Assembly (NCBI RefSeq): GCF_031085175.1
Contig: NZ_JAVHUY010000046.1
Coordinates: 1-64,000, forward strand
DNA from: Phytohabitans maris
GTDB taxonomy: Bacteria; Actinomycetota; Actinomycetes; Mycobacteriales; Micromonosporaceae
Reading direction: 5' to 3'
DNA length: 64,000 nucleotides
Part shown: positions 26,012 to 33,039 of the stretch, piece after piece
Layout: each line of letters opens with the position of its first letter
How positions within the stretch are numbered: the first letter of the stretch is position 1
The notes under the pieces: generated by a model
What the model was told of the DNA's origin: nothing
What the model saw: only the letters and a program-made list of their open reading frames with translations
The model's database searches: none
Translations under genes and position numbers: made by a program

Positions 26012-27031
26012 GTGCGGCACAGGCTGAAGGACGTCGCCGAGCGGGCCGGGGTCTCGGTGAAGACCGTGTCGAACGTCGTCAACGGGTACGTGCACGTGCG
26101 GCCCGACACCCGCGCCCGCGTCATGGAGGCCATCGCCGCACTCGACTACCGGCCCAACATCAACGCCCGCAACCTGCGCCGCGGCCGCACCGGCATCATC
26201 GCGCTGGCCGTTCCCGAGCTCGACATCCCGTACTTCGCCGAGCTCGCCAAGCACGTGGTCAGCGCCGCCGCGCAGCACGAGTGGACCGTACTGATCGACC
26301 AGACCAACGGTGACCCGGAGCAGGAGCGGCTGGTGGCGGCGGGCATCCGCGACCACATGATCGACGGGCTCATATTCAGCCCGCTGGCGCTGGGCGGCGC
26401 CGACCTCGACGCCGGCGCCAAGGCCACGCCCATGGTCCTGCTCGGCGAGCGGGTCGCCCACGGCCAGGCCGACCACGTCGCGATCGACAACGTCGCCGCC
26501 GCGCGGGACGTCACCGCGCACCTGCTGGGATCGGGTCGCCGGCGCATCGCCGCGATCGGCGCCCAGGACACGGCCGAAGGGGCCACCGCCCGGTTACGGC
26601 TGGCCGGCTACGGCGAGGCGTTGCGCGCCGCCGGGCTCGGCCGCGACGACACGCTGGTCGCCCCCGCACCGGCCTGGCACCGGGCCGAGGGCGCCGAGGC
26701 GATGCGCGCCCTGCTGGCCACGGGTGCCCGCCCCGACGCCGTGGTCTGCTTCAACGACACGCTCGCGCTGGGCGCGATGAGGGCCCTGCACGACGCCGGC
26801 CTGCGGGTGCCGGACGACGTCGCGGTGGCCGGGTTCGACGACATCGAAGACGGCCGCTTCTCCGTGCCGACGTTGACGACGGTGGCGCCGGACAAGGTCG
26901 AGCTCGCCCGGATCGCCGTCGACCTGCTCGCCGCCCGGCTGGCGTCCACCGAGGGCACCCCACCACGCGAACAGACGGTGCCGCACCGGCTGATCCCCCG
27001 CGAAAGCACCGCAACGGCGCCGGCGAGCTGA
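26012..27031 (+). CDS. LacI/GalR-family transcriptional regulator of the arabinose locus
   Basis: The 339-residue protein opens with the LacI helix-turn-helix LKDVAERAGVSVKTVSNVVNG and the hinge helix at about residue 50. A periplasmic-binding-like effector domain follows (GIIALAVPELDIPYFAEL and VAVAGFDDIEDGRF). The GTG at 26012 was chosen because the HTH must be near the N-terminus; an in-frame start upstream would add 60 unrelated residues. It is divergent from the GH51-ABC operon with the double operator between, so it probably represses that operon until arabinose or an arabino-oligosaccharide binds (inference). Confidence 0.9.
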   Translation: MRHRLKDVAERAGVSVKTVSNVVNGYVHVRPDTRARVMEAIAALDYRPNINARNLRRGRTGIIALAVPELDIPYFAELAKHVVSAAAQHEWTVLIDQTNGDPEQERLVAAGIRDHMIDGLIFSPLALGGADLDAGAKATPMVLLGERVAHGQADHVAIDNVAAARDVTAHLLGSGRRRIAAIGAQDTAEGATARLRLAGYGEALRAAGLGRDDTLVAPAPAWHRAEGAEAMRALLATGARPDAVVCFNDTLALGAMRALHDAGLRVPDDVAVAGFDDIEDGRFSVPTLTTVAPDKVELARIAVDLLAARLASTEGTPPREQTVPHRLIPRESTATAPAS

Positions 27032-27045
27032 GCGCAGCGTGCGGG

Positions 27046-27675
27046 TCAGGGCTGGTCGACGAGGTGTTCGGCGATGAACCAGACCTGCAGCTCGTTCCTG
27101 CGCAGCACGTCGCTGACGAGGATGTCGTTGGTGCCGGCGTCGCCGCTGCGGTCGGTGGCCTCGATCGCGTCGCGGACCTTGGCGATGACGATCTCGTGCG
27201 CCTCCAGCAGGCGGGACAGCATCGCAAACACCTCCTCGGCGCCGTTGGGCGGCCGCGGGACGGTGGTGATCTCGGCGACGTGGCGGGGATCGCCGACCGC
27301 CACGCCGCCCAGGGTCTGCACCCGCTCGGCGATCATGTCGATCAGCTCGAGCTGTTCCTCGGCGTGCTTGTCCAGCAGCAGGTGGAGCTGGTAGAAGGTC
27401 AGACCGCGCATCAGCCAGTGGTGCTTCTTGTAGAGGCTGTACAGGATCTGGCTGTCCGCGAGGATCCGGTTGAGCGCTTGGCAGGACTCGGCGCGTACCT
27501 CGTTGCTCAACGCGATCGGCAGCAGCCGCATGGCGCCGAAGTCCTGGATCTCGATGCCCAGCTCGTGCAGCATCGGCTGGCTGCCGCCACCGTCACCCTC
27601 GAAAAGATGCTGGTACCGCTCCCGCACCTTCGTCGTATCCGCTGACCCGCGTGCCTGTCGCCGTTGACCGGCCAT
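27046..27675 (-). CDS. dps: Dps-family DNA-protecting ferritin-like protein
   Basis: The 209-residue protein has the Dps ferroxidase signature, HHWLMRGLTFYQLHLLLDKHAEEQLELIDMIAER at about 90-125 with the H-x11-D-x3-E pattern. An N-terminal basic tail (MAGQRRQARG) may bind DNA. Dps dodecamers oxidise and store iron using peroxide and compact DNA under stress. At 209 residues it is longer than E. coli Dps (167), as several actinobacterial forms are. ATG 27675 follows GAGGAGG. It converges on lacI with 14 bases between the stops. Confidence 0.88.
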   Translation of the reverse strand: MAGQRRQARGSADTTKVRERYQHLFEGDGGGSQPMLHELGIEIQDFGAMRLLPIALSNEVRAESCQALNRILADSQILYSLYKKHHWLMRGLTFYQLHLLLDKHAEEQLELIDMIAERVQTLGGVAVGDPRHVAEITTVPRPPNGAEEVFAMLSRLLEAHEIVIAKVRDAIEATDRSGDAGTNDILVSDVLRRNELQVWFIAEHLVDQP

Positions 27676-27878
27676 CGCCCATCCTCCTCGCCGCCCGCAC
27701 CAACGCGCCGTTCGATCGGTCCTCCAGCGCTCCTCTCCGCTCACGGTGCCACCTGGCAACGCCGCGGGCGCGCGATTCACCGAAACCCCGGCGACCCGCG
27801 GCGTGATCAGGGCGTCCCGCACGCCGTGGCCACCGCGACGGCGTACGGGACAGGTCCTGATCACCTTTTGCTGACGGG

Positions 27879-28406
27879 TCAGCTCACCGCGAGCGTCTCC
27901 GCCACCGGGCGCGGCTCGTCGGGGGTGCAGTCGATGGTGATGTTGCCGAGCAGGACGACGTTGGCGTTGACCGTGACGTCACCGCCGCGGATCTCGTCGG
28001 TGCCGGCCGCCGTCGGGGTCCAGGTGCCGGCGAGGTCACCGCTGATCGGCTGGTTCGCCGGAACGCCGCCGCCGGAGCCGCTGACCTGGAACTGCGCCGT
28101 CTCCGCGCCGCTGACGTCGAGGTCCGCGGTGATCGTCCACGAGTTGATGGCGACCGGGGCGGTGAGGCTGACCTGCGAGATGTGCAGGTCGAAGTCGACC
28201 ACGGTGCCGGCCGCGGCCGGGTTGGGCGTCGCGGTGAGCGACCCGTCGATCGTGACGTTCTGCGTGCCCAGTACCGGGGCGGTGCAGGTGTACGCCGCCG
28301 AGAAGTCGGACGCGCGTGCCGGCGACTGCACGGCGACGGCCCCCAGGCCACCGATCGCGACCGCGACAGACCCGGCCGCGACACGCCGGCCGTTGATGCC
28401 GAACAT
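27879..28406 (-). CDS. Small secreted beta-rich protein of unknown function
   Basis: The 175-residue protein has a signal peptide (NGRRVAAGSVAVAIGG to ARA|SDF). The mature region is rich in Ser, Thr, Val and Ala, with two cysteines (AYTCTAP and IDCTPD) probably forming one disulfide across the domain. The phrases VTIDGSLTATPNPAAAG and WTITADLDVSG suggest an all-beta domain. I do not recognise a family with certainty. ATG 28406 follows GGAG. Three 19-base-spaced direct repeats lie just upstream, so expression may be specially regulated. Confidence 0.7.
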   Translation of the reverse strand: MFGINGRRVAAGSVAVAIGGLGAVAVQSPARASDFSAAYTCTAPVLGTQNVTIDGSLTATPNPAAAGTVVDFDLHISQVSLTAPVAINSWTITADLDVSGAETAQFQVSGSGGGVPANQPISGDLAGTWTPTAAGTDEIRGGDVTVNANVVLLGNITIDCTPDEPRPVAETLAVS

Positions 28407-28938
28407 CAAATGTCTCCTTTCTTCGGTGGAAGTACGGATCTCCGATGAAAGTTACGATCTTTGGTGAAAGTGGGGACACGGCCGTGTTAACCACATTACC
28501 CATTGGTAACGAAACGGCCATCGATGTCAATGGCTGGACGTGAAAACTTCTCGTGAACCTCGCCGCGACCATCCGCCGCCGTGGTCGCGGCGCGACCACC
28601 GGCTGCCGGAGAAGGCCCCGCGCGCGCCGGCAACGGGAGAGGGCCTTGTGCCGACTCGGCGTCCTTGACGGCGGCGATACGCGCGTCGACCTGGGCGAGT
28701 CGGTCGCGCAGCGCCCGCGCGTACTGCTGCCGCGAAAGCAGACCGCGGAGCGACGCGTCTCGCGTCGGGGCGTGAAGCGCGGAGGGTGAGGCCGCGGGAA
28801 CGCACCCCAAGAAGACGCTCCGCTGCGCTCCACGTTTCCCCGGGGACCCCGCGCAACGGTCTGGACCACCGCGGACGTCGCGGTAGCTCAAATCCTTTGG
28901 GTTCGCTACAGCGCTTCGATCACAGCCCATCGGTGCGG
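28407..28938. other. Long intergenic region with gene debris
   Basis: There is no confident gene in these 532 bases. The left end carries three direct repeats in the leader of the secreted-protein gene. A perfect 10-bp hairpin GCCGCGACCA/TGGTCGCGGC lies at 28562-28591. A minus-strand frame reading LLSRQQYARALRDRLAQVDARIAAVKDAE (about 28670-28760) looks like a helical fragment of a lost protein, but it has no clear start or homology that I can name. Confidence 0.4.
28425..28471 (-). repeat. Three direct repeats with 19-base period upstream of the secreted-protein gene
   Basis: GGTGGAAGT (28425), GATGAAAGT (28444) and GGTGAAAGT (28463) follow each other at exactly 19-base spacing. Partly conserved ACGGATC/ACGATCT follows the first two. 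They lie 19 to 65 bases upstream of the start, within or next to the likely promoter. The spacing, nearly two helical turns, fits repeated binding of one regulator on a single face. Confidence 0.65.
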
Positions 28939-29718
28939 TCACTCGGGTGGCTTGGTCAGCCGTTCCAGCCGGGTCCAGCTGGCCCAGCCGCGCTCGCGCA
29001 TCATGTCCAGCATCCGCTGCGCCCGCGGGTCGATCTCGACGGCGAGTGCGTCCAGGAGGTGGAACGGCAGGTCGTCGTGCACCTGTTCGCCGAAGCCCTC
29101 GCCGGCGGCGTATGCCTGCTCCTGCAGGTCGGCCATGATGTCGGCGGCTTCCTCCAGGAGCGGGTCGTCGTCGTCCGCGCCGCTTTCGAGGAGCTCCGAC
29201 AGGAGCCGATAGAGCCGGACGAGTTGCGGGTTGTCGAGCTGCGCGTGCTTCGCGGATATGACCTCGCGCATGTGCTCGGGCCAGCGAGCCGCGATCAGGA
29301 TCCAGCCGGACCGTTCACGCTCCACCATCCGCTCTGAAGCCCCGATCTGGCGGAGCCGTTCGAGATAGGAGATCACCTCCGGCGGGAGTGCCAGCGTGTC
29401 CCCGGCGGTGAGTTCAGCGATCTGCTTGCGGCTGGTCTCCAGCCGTTCGATCTCGTCGCGCAGGTGGCTGTCGATCCGTTGGATCGCTTCGGCGAACGTC
29501 GACGCGTCGGCTTCGAGCATCTGACCGATCCGCGACAGCGGTACGCCGGCGTTGGCGAGGGTGCGGATCTTGATGAGCGACACGACCGCCGTGGCGCCGT
29601 ACCGCCGGTAACCCGAGGCGTCCCGTTCCGGCTCGGGCAGCAGTCCGACGTGGTGGTAGTGCCGCACCGCCCGCACCGTGACGCCGGCGTACGCCGCGAG
29701 TTGACCGATCGTGAGCAT
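28939..29718 (-). CDS. MerR-family regulator of the adjacent drug-exporter operon
   Basis: The 259-residue protein starts with the MerR winged helix LTIGQLAAYAGVTVRAVRHYHHVGLLPEPERD. A coiled-coil dimerisation helix follows (RIDSHLRDEIERLETSRKQI), then a long C-terminal effector domain without a cysteine pattern, unlike metal-sensing MerR proteins. This resembles actinobacterial multidrug-sensing MerR regulators. It is the last gene of drrA-drrB-merR, 35 bases after the permease. The TTGACGC-A-GCGTCAA dyad upstream of drrA is its likely site, giving autoregulation. Confidence 0.85.
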   Translation of the reverse strand: MLTIGQLAAYAGVTVRAVRHYHHVGLLPEPERDASGYRRYGATAVVSLIKIRTLANAGVPLSRIGQMLEADASTFAEAIQRIDSHLRDEIERLETSRKQIAELTAGDTLALPPEVISYLERLRQIGASERMVERERSGWILIAARWPEHMREVISAKHAQLDNPQLVRLYRLLSELLESGADDDDPLLEEAADIMADLQEQAYAAGEGFGEQVHDDLPFHLLDALAVEIDPRAQRMLDMMRERGWASWTRLERLTKPPE

Positions 29719-29753
29719 GCTCTGATCCTCGCCCAAGCCCGGCCGCCGGTGGC

Positions 29754-30515
29754 TCAGGAGATCCGGCGACGGTAGGAGACGTTGGCGAAGACGTAGGCGA
29801 CGACGAGGATGCCGGCGCACCAGGCGAGGGCGGTCCAGACGTCGGTGCCGACCGGCTGCTGGGTGAGCAGGCCGCGGAGCGTGTTGACGATGGAGGTCAC
29901 CGGCTGGTGTTCGGCGAAGGCGCGCACCGGGCCGGGCATGGTGCCGGTGGGCACGAAGGCCGAGCTGATGAACGGCAGGAAGACGAGCGGGTAGGAGAAC
30001 GCGCTCGCGCCGTCCACGCTCTTCGCGGTGAGGCCGGGGATCACGGCGATCCAGGTCAGCGCCAGGGTGAACAGGATGAGGATGCCGGCGACCGCGAGCC
30101 AGGACAGCACCCCGGCACCCGAGCGGAAGCCCATGAGCAGGGCGACGCCGAAGACGAGCACGAGCGAGATCACGTTGGCGACCAGCGAGGTCAGCACGTG
30201 TGCCCACAGCACGCCCGACCGGGCGATCGGCATGGAATGGAATCGCTCGAAGATCCCGCCCTGCATGTCCCCGAAGAGCCGGAAAGCGGTGTAGGAGATG
30301 CCCGACGCGATGGTGATGAGCAGGATACCGGGAAGCATGTAGTTCACGTACGAGACCGATCCGGTGTCGATCGCGCCGCCGAACACGTAGACGAACATCA
30401 GCATGATGGCGATCGGCGTGATCGCGGTCGTGATGATGGTGTCCAGGCTGCGGGTGACGTGGCGCAGGGTCCGTCCAGTGAGGACGGCGGTGTCGCCGAG
30501 GAAGTGCGTGGCCAT
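29754..30515 (-). CDS. drrB: ABC-2 type drug-export permease (DrrB-like)
   Basis: The 253-residue membrane protein has six hydrophobic segments and the DrrB/ABC-2 phrases SLDTIITTAITPIAIMLMFVYVFGG, GGIFERFHSMPIARSG and FLPFISSAFVPTGTMPG. DrrB pairs with DrrA to export hydrophobic drugs such as anthracyclines. The start ATG lies 13 bases after the ATPase stop, in one operon with merR. The substrate is unknown. Confidence 0.88.
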   Translation of the reverse strand: MATHFLGDTAVLTGRTLRHVTRSLDTIITTAITPIAIMLMFVYVFGGAIDTGSVSYVNYMLPGILLITIASGISYTAFRLFGDMQGGIFERFHSMPIARSGVLWAHVLTSLVANVISLVLVFGVALLMGFRSGAGVLSWLAVAGILILFTLALTWIAVIPGLTAKSVDGASAFSYPLVFLPFISSAFVPTGTMPGPVRAFAEHQPVTSIVNTLRGLLTQQPVGTDVWTALAWCAGILVVAYVFANVSYRRRIS

Positions 30516-30528
30516 GTGTGTCCCCCAC

Positions 30529-31236
30529 CTACTTGTTCGACGTCGTCGTGCGGTCTTGGGTGCCGTCGACGATGATCCGACCCTGGTGGAGGATCGCGAT
30601 CCGGTCGGCGAGGTGTTCGGCCTCCTCCAGGTACTGGGTGGTGAGCAGCACGGTCGTGCCGCGCTCGGAGAGCTCCTCGACGGCCTGCCACACCTCGATG
30701 CGCGCCTGCGGGTCCAGACCGGCCGTCGGCTCGTCGAGGAAGATGACCGGTGGCGTGCCGATGAGACTCATCGCGATATCCAGCCGGCGGCGCATACCAC
30801 CGGAGTACGTGGCGACCCTCCGCGCGCCCGCCTCGGTCAGCGAGAAGCGCCTCAGCAGCTCGTCCGCGATCGCGCCCGGTTGCCTGACGTGCCTCAGCCT
30901 GGCGACCAGGACGAGGTTTTCCCGCCCGGTGAGGATCTCGTCGACCGCCGCGAACTGCCCGGTCAGGCTGATGGACGCGCGCACGTCGGCGGCCTGCGTC
31001 GCGACGTCGAAGCCGTTGACCCGGACACTCCCCGCGTCGGCCTTGAGCAGCGTGGACAGGATCCTCACCACCGTGGTCTTGCCCGCCCCGTTCGAGCCGA
31101 GCAGGGCGAAGATGGTCCCCCGGGCCACCTCGAAGTCCACACCGCGCAGCACACGCAGCTGCTTGTACGACCTCTCCAGGCCCCGCACGTGGATCGCGGG
31201 CCCGGGGGCGCGGGCGCTTGCCGTCGGGATGCTCAT
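30529..31236 (-). CDS. drrA: ABC drug-export ATPase (DrrA-like), short form
   Basis: From ATG 31236 the protein has 235 residues; ATG 31248 would add four. Walker A is GSNGAGKTT, the signature YSGGMRRRLDIA, Walker B VIFLDEPTAGLD, and the switch TTQYLEEAEHLAD. The protein ends right after GRIIVDGTQ. Typical DrrA proteins run to about 310-330 residues, and their C-terminal regulatory region is absent here. The nucleotide-binding domain itself is complete, so it may still work with DrrB. The MerR-type dyad lies only 7-19 bases upstream of the two possible starts, so the transcript leader must be very short. Confidence 0.85.
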   Translation of the reverse strand: MSIPTASARAPGPAIHVRGLERSYKQLRVLRGVDFEVARGTIFALLGSNGAGKTTVVRILSTLLKADAGSVRVNGFDVATQAADVRASISLTGQFAAVDEILTGRENLVLVARLRHVRQPGAIADELLRRFSLTEAGARRVATYSGGMRRRLDIAMSLIGTPPVIFLDEPTAGLDPQARIEVWQAVEELSERGTTVLLTTQYLEEAEHLADRIAILHQGRIIVDGTQDRTTTSNK

Positions 31237-31254
31237 GGCAGCCAGCATGGAGGG

Positions 31255-31269
31255 TTGACGCAGCGTCAA
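31255..31269 (-). promoter_or_regulatory. MerR-type operator/promoter dyad of the drrAB-merR operon
   Basis: The perfect palindrome TTGACGC-A-GCGTCAA (read on either strand) sits directly before drrA. TTGACG doubles as a -35 box, as usual for MerR-activated promoters with a dyad in the spacer region. A second partial TTGACC lies next to it on the minus strand. Confidence 0.75.
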
Positions 31270-31321
31270 GGTCAAGCCCGCAGGGGCAGAGGCCGACGTC
31301 TGGAACGCGCATCGGCGTGGC

Positions 31322-31354
31322 CTCAAGGTTCGCTCAAGGTTTCCGCCAAGGTCG
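31322..31354 (+). promoter_or_regulatory. SARP operator (three direct repeats) before the cysteine-rich peptide operon
   Basis: TCAAGGT at 31323 and again at 31334 (11-base step) are followed by CAAGGTCG at 31347-31354. Heptamers stepped by one helical turn are the hallmark of SARP-bound promoters. The same three-part string occurs on the minus strand at 35504-35535, before the S26 peptidase gene and beside the SARP gene. The site is about 80 bases upstream of the first peptide gene. Confidence 0.75.
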
Positions 31355-31432
31355 ATTCCGCAGCATCGCTTTCGCGGCTACGTACCAGCCTCCACGACCG
31401 GGGGACCCGTATCCGCGGGAAGCGAGGAGTCC

Positions 31433-31648
31433 ATGATCCAAGCTGTTGGCGCCCTCAGCGACCGGCTTCTGGGTCTGCTGGTGACCAGGGCCGACGCCGC
31501 CGCCGCATGCCCGACGGAGCGCTACGCCCAGTACTGCTTCTGCGACTGTCCCGCAGCGCTTGCCTACTACCGCTGGTGCACCGTGCAGAGCACCTGCTCG
31601 GTCATCTGCGGCGCGTGCTGGCCGTCGGACATCCGCTGCTGCGTGTGA
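31433..31648 (+). CDS. Ten-cysteine peptide precursor 1
   Basis: This 71-residue peptide starts at ATG 31433 after GAGGAG. Residues 10-27 read DRLLGLLVTRADAAAACP and are shared with the second peptide (32200) as DRLLxLLVxxADAAAACP, so this part looks like a leader ending at an AxA-type cleavage site before Cys26. The core has ten cysteines (Cys26, then two C-x-C pairs, RWC, STC, VIC, GAC and a final CC), enough for five disulfides, and two tryptophans. No family was recognised by eye. The gene context (MauE, TlpA-like, ABC exporter, S26 peptidase) suggests oxidation, export and leader removal. Confidence 0.7.
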   Translation: MIQAVGALSDRLLGLLVTRADAAAACPTERYAQYCFCDCPAALAYYRWCTVQSTCSVICGACWPSDIRCCV

Positions 31649-31662
31649 GGCGGACGGCGGGG

Positions 31663-32184
31663 ATGTCCGGTTTCGTCATCGGCTGCCGCTGCCTGATCGG
31701 CGTGGTGTTCGTGGCCGCGGCGGCGAGCAAGCTCCGGAGCCGCCCGGCGTTCTCCGCGTTCACCGGGTCGGTCCGGCAGTTGCGGCTGCTGCCGCCTCGC
31801 CTCGCCGCACCGGCCGCGGGAGCCGTTGTCGCCGCGGAGGCGGCGATCGTGGTGGCGATGGTGGTCGCTCCCGACATCGGCTTTCTGCTCGCGGCGGGAC
31901 TGCTGCTCGCCGTCACGGTCGCGACCATCACGACGATCCACCGCGGCGTGCGAGCCCGCTGCCAGTGCTTCGGGACGTCCGGGACGAATCTTGGCCTCCG
32001 GCACGTCGTGCGCAACGCCGCGCTGCTCGCGGTCGCCGCCGGCGGCCTGGCCGGCCTCGCCACGGCGGGTGGACCGGCACAGCCAGCCGGTGCCGTGCTC
32101 GCGGCGGCCGCCGGGCTCGTCGGCGGCATGGTCCTCGTCCGGCTCGACGACGTCATCGACCTGTACACCACGAACCCGACCTGA
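31663..32184 (+). CDS. MauE/DoxX-like membrane protein
   Basis: The 173-residue protein has four hydrophobic segments and the MauE signature. It starts with RCLIGVVFVAAAASKLRSR, and RCQCFGTSGTNLG at about residue 105 carries the conserved CxCFG cysteine pair. MauE is needed with the thioredoxin-like MauD for maturing the disulfide-rich light chain of methylamine dehydrogenase, and related proteins belong to the DsbB/VKOR-like oxidase group. Here no amine dehydrogenase large subunit is present, and the gene is sandwiched between two ten-cysteine peptide genes. It therefore probably relays electrons during disulfide formation in those peptides (inference). ATG 31663 lies 14 bases after the first peptide. 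Confidence 0.82.
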   Translation: MSGFVIGCRCLIGVVFVAAAASKLRSRPAFSAFTGSVRQLRLLPPRLAAPAAGAVVAAEAAIVVAMVVAPDIGFLLAAGLLLAVTVATITTIHRGVRARCQCFGTSGTNLGLRHVVRNAALLAVAAGGLAGLATAGGPAQPAGAVLAAAAGLVGGMVLVRLDDVIDLYTTNPT

Positions 32185-32199
32185 CCAGGAGGAATCGCA

Positions 32200-32430
32200 A
32201 TGGACCTGCTCGCCAGATCCGTCAACGGGATGGCAGACCGCCTGCTCGCTCTGCTAGTCGACAAGGCCGACGCCGCGGCCGCATGCCCGCCGGAGTCGTG
32301 GAGCGAATTCTGCTACTGCGTCCGGTGCGGGACGACCAGCCCCCTTGCCTACCAGCGGACGTGCTACGTGACGACGGGCTGCACCGTCAAGTGCACGGCG
32401 TGCGCCCCGGCGACCCTCTGCCTCTGCTGA
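32200..32430 (+). CDS. Ten-cysteine peptide precursor 2
   Basis: This 76-residue paralogue of the 31433 peptide starts at ATG 32200 after AGGAGGAA. The leader part ADRLLALLVDKADAAAACP aligns with peptide 1. The core again has ten cysteines in the same order (Cys29, two close pairs, then RTC, TGC, VKC, TAC and a final CLC), while the residues between them differ greatly. Conserved leader and cysteines with a variable core is the pattern of a modified or disulfide-bonded secreted peptide family. It has only one tryptophan, so a tryptophan-derived cofactor as in methylamine dehydrogenase is unlikely. Confidence 0.7.
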   Translation: MDLLARSVNGMADRLLALLVDKADAAAACPPESWSEFCYCVRCGTTSPLAYQRTCYVTTGCTVKCTACAPATLCLC

Positions 32431-32478
32431 GCCGGCGTCTCGCCATCACGACACCGGGCCAGGAAGGAGCGAACACCC

Positions 32479-33039
32479 ATGCCCTACGTCGTCAGCGCGA
32501 CCGTCGTCATCGGCGCTGTCGCGATCTTGAACCTGATTCTGACCTTCGGAGTCATTCGCCGGCTCCGCGAGCACAGCGAGTTGCTCGCGGCCGGCGGGGC
32601 GGGCGAGCCCGAGGTCATGCTGAGCGCGGGGGCGGCTCCGGCCGAGTTCGCGGCGACGACGACCGACGGGACGCGCGTGACCCGCGACGACCTCGCCGGC
32701 GAGACGCTCATCGGGGTCTTCAGCCCGGGCTGCCAGCCGTGCAAGGAGCAGGCCCCGCGCTTCGTCGAGAGAGCGGGTGCCCTTCCCGGCGGGCGGTCGC
32801 AGGCGCTCGCGGTGGTCATCGGCGAGCAGCCCGCCGTCCAGGAACTGTTGCGGCAGCTCGAGCCGGTCGCGCGGGTCGTCATCGAGCGTGACATCAAAAC
32901 CGAGGGGACCGTCAGCCATGCGTTCGGGGTCCGCGCGTTCCCGGCGTTCGCCACCCTCGATCGCGACGGTCTGGTCGCGTCGTCGGGCTGGCAGCTCCCC
33001 GAGCAGCCCACGGCGCACCTCACGTCGCTCGCGTCGTGA
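32479..33039 (+). CDS. Membrane-anchored TlpA/MauD-like thioredoxin-fold protein
   Basis: The 186-residue protein has one N-terminal membrane helix (VVSATVVIGAVAILNLILTFGVI) and an extracytoplasmic thioredoxin domain. The redox motif is GCQPCKEQ near residue 90, preceded by LIGVFSPG, and the cis-proline region is VRAFPAFATLD. It corresponds to MauD/TlpA, the disulfide-handling partner of MauE. Its stop overlaps the start of the ABC gene (GTGA), so the two are translationally coupled. Likely function: thiol-disulfide exchange on the ten-cysteine peptides during export. Confidence 0.85.
   Translation: MPYVVSATVVIGAVAILNLILTFGVIRRLREHSELLAAGGAGEPEVMLSAGAAPAEFAATTTDGTRVTRDDLAGETLIGVFSPGCQPCKEQAPRFVERAGALPGGRSQALAVVIGEQPAVQELLRQLEPVARVVIERDIKTEGTVSHAFGVRAFPAFATLDRDGLVASSGWQLPEQPTAHLTSLAS

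Noticed and set aside
28496-28942. A 148-codon minus-strand ORF between the secreted protein and merR
   Set aside because: Only a short helical stretch looks protein-like. There is no ribosome site and no recognised family, so it was reported as debris only.
31433-32430. The two cysteine-rich peptides as methylamine dehydrogenase light chains
   Set aside because: They are about half the size, lack the two conserved tryptophans in one copy, and no large subunit or MauG-like gene is present.
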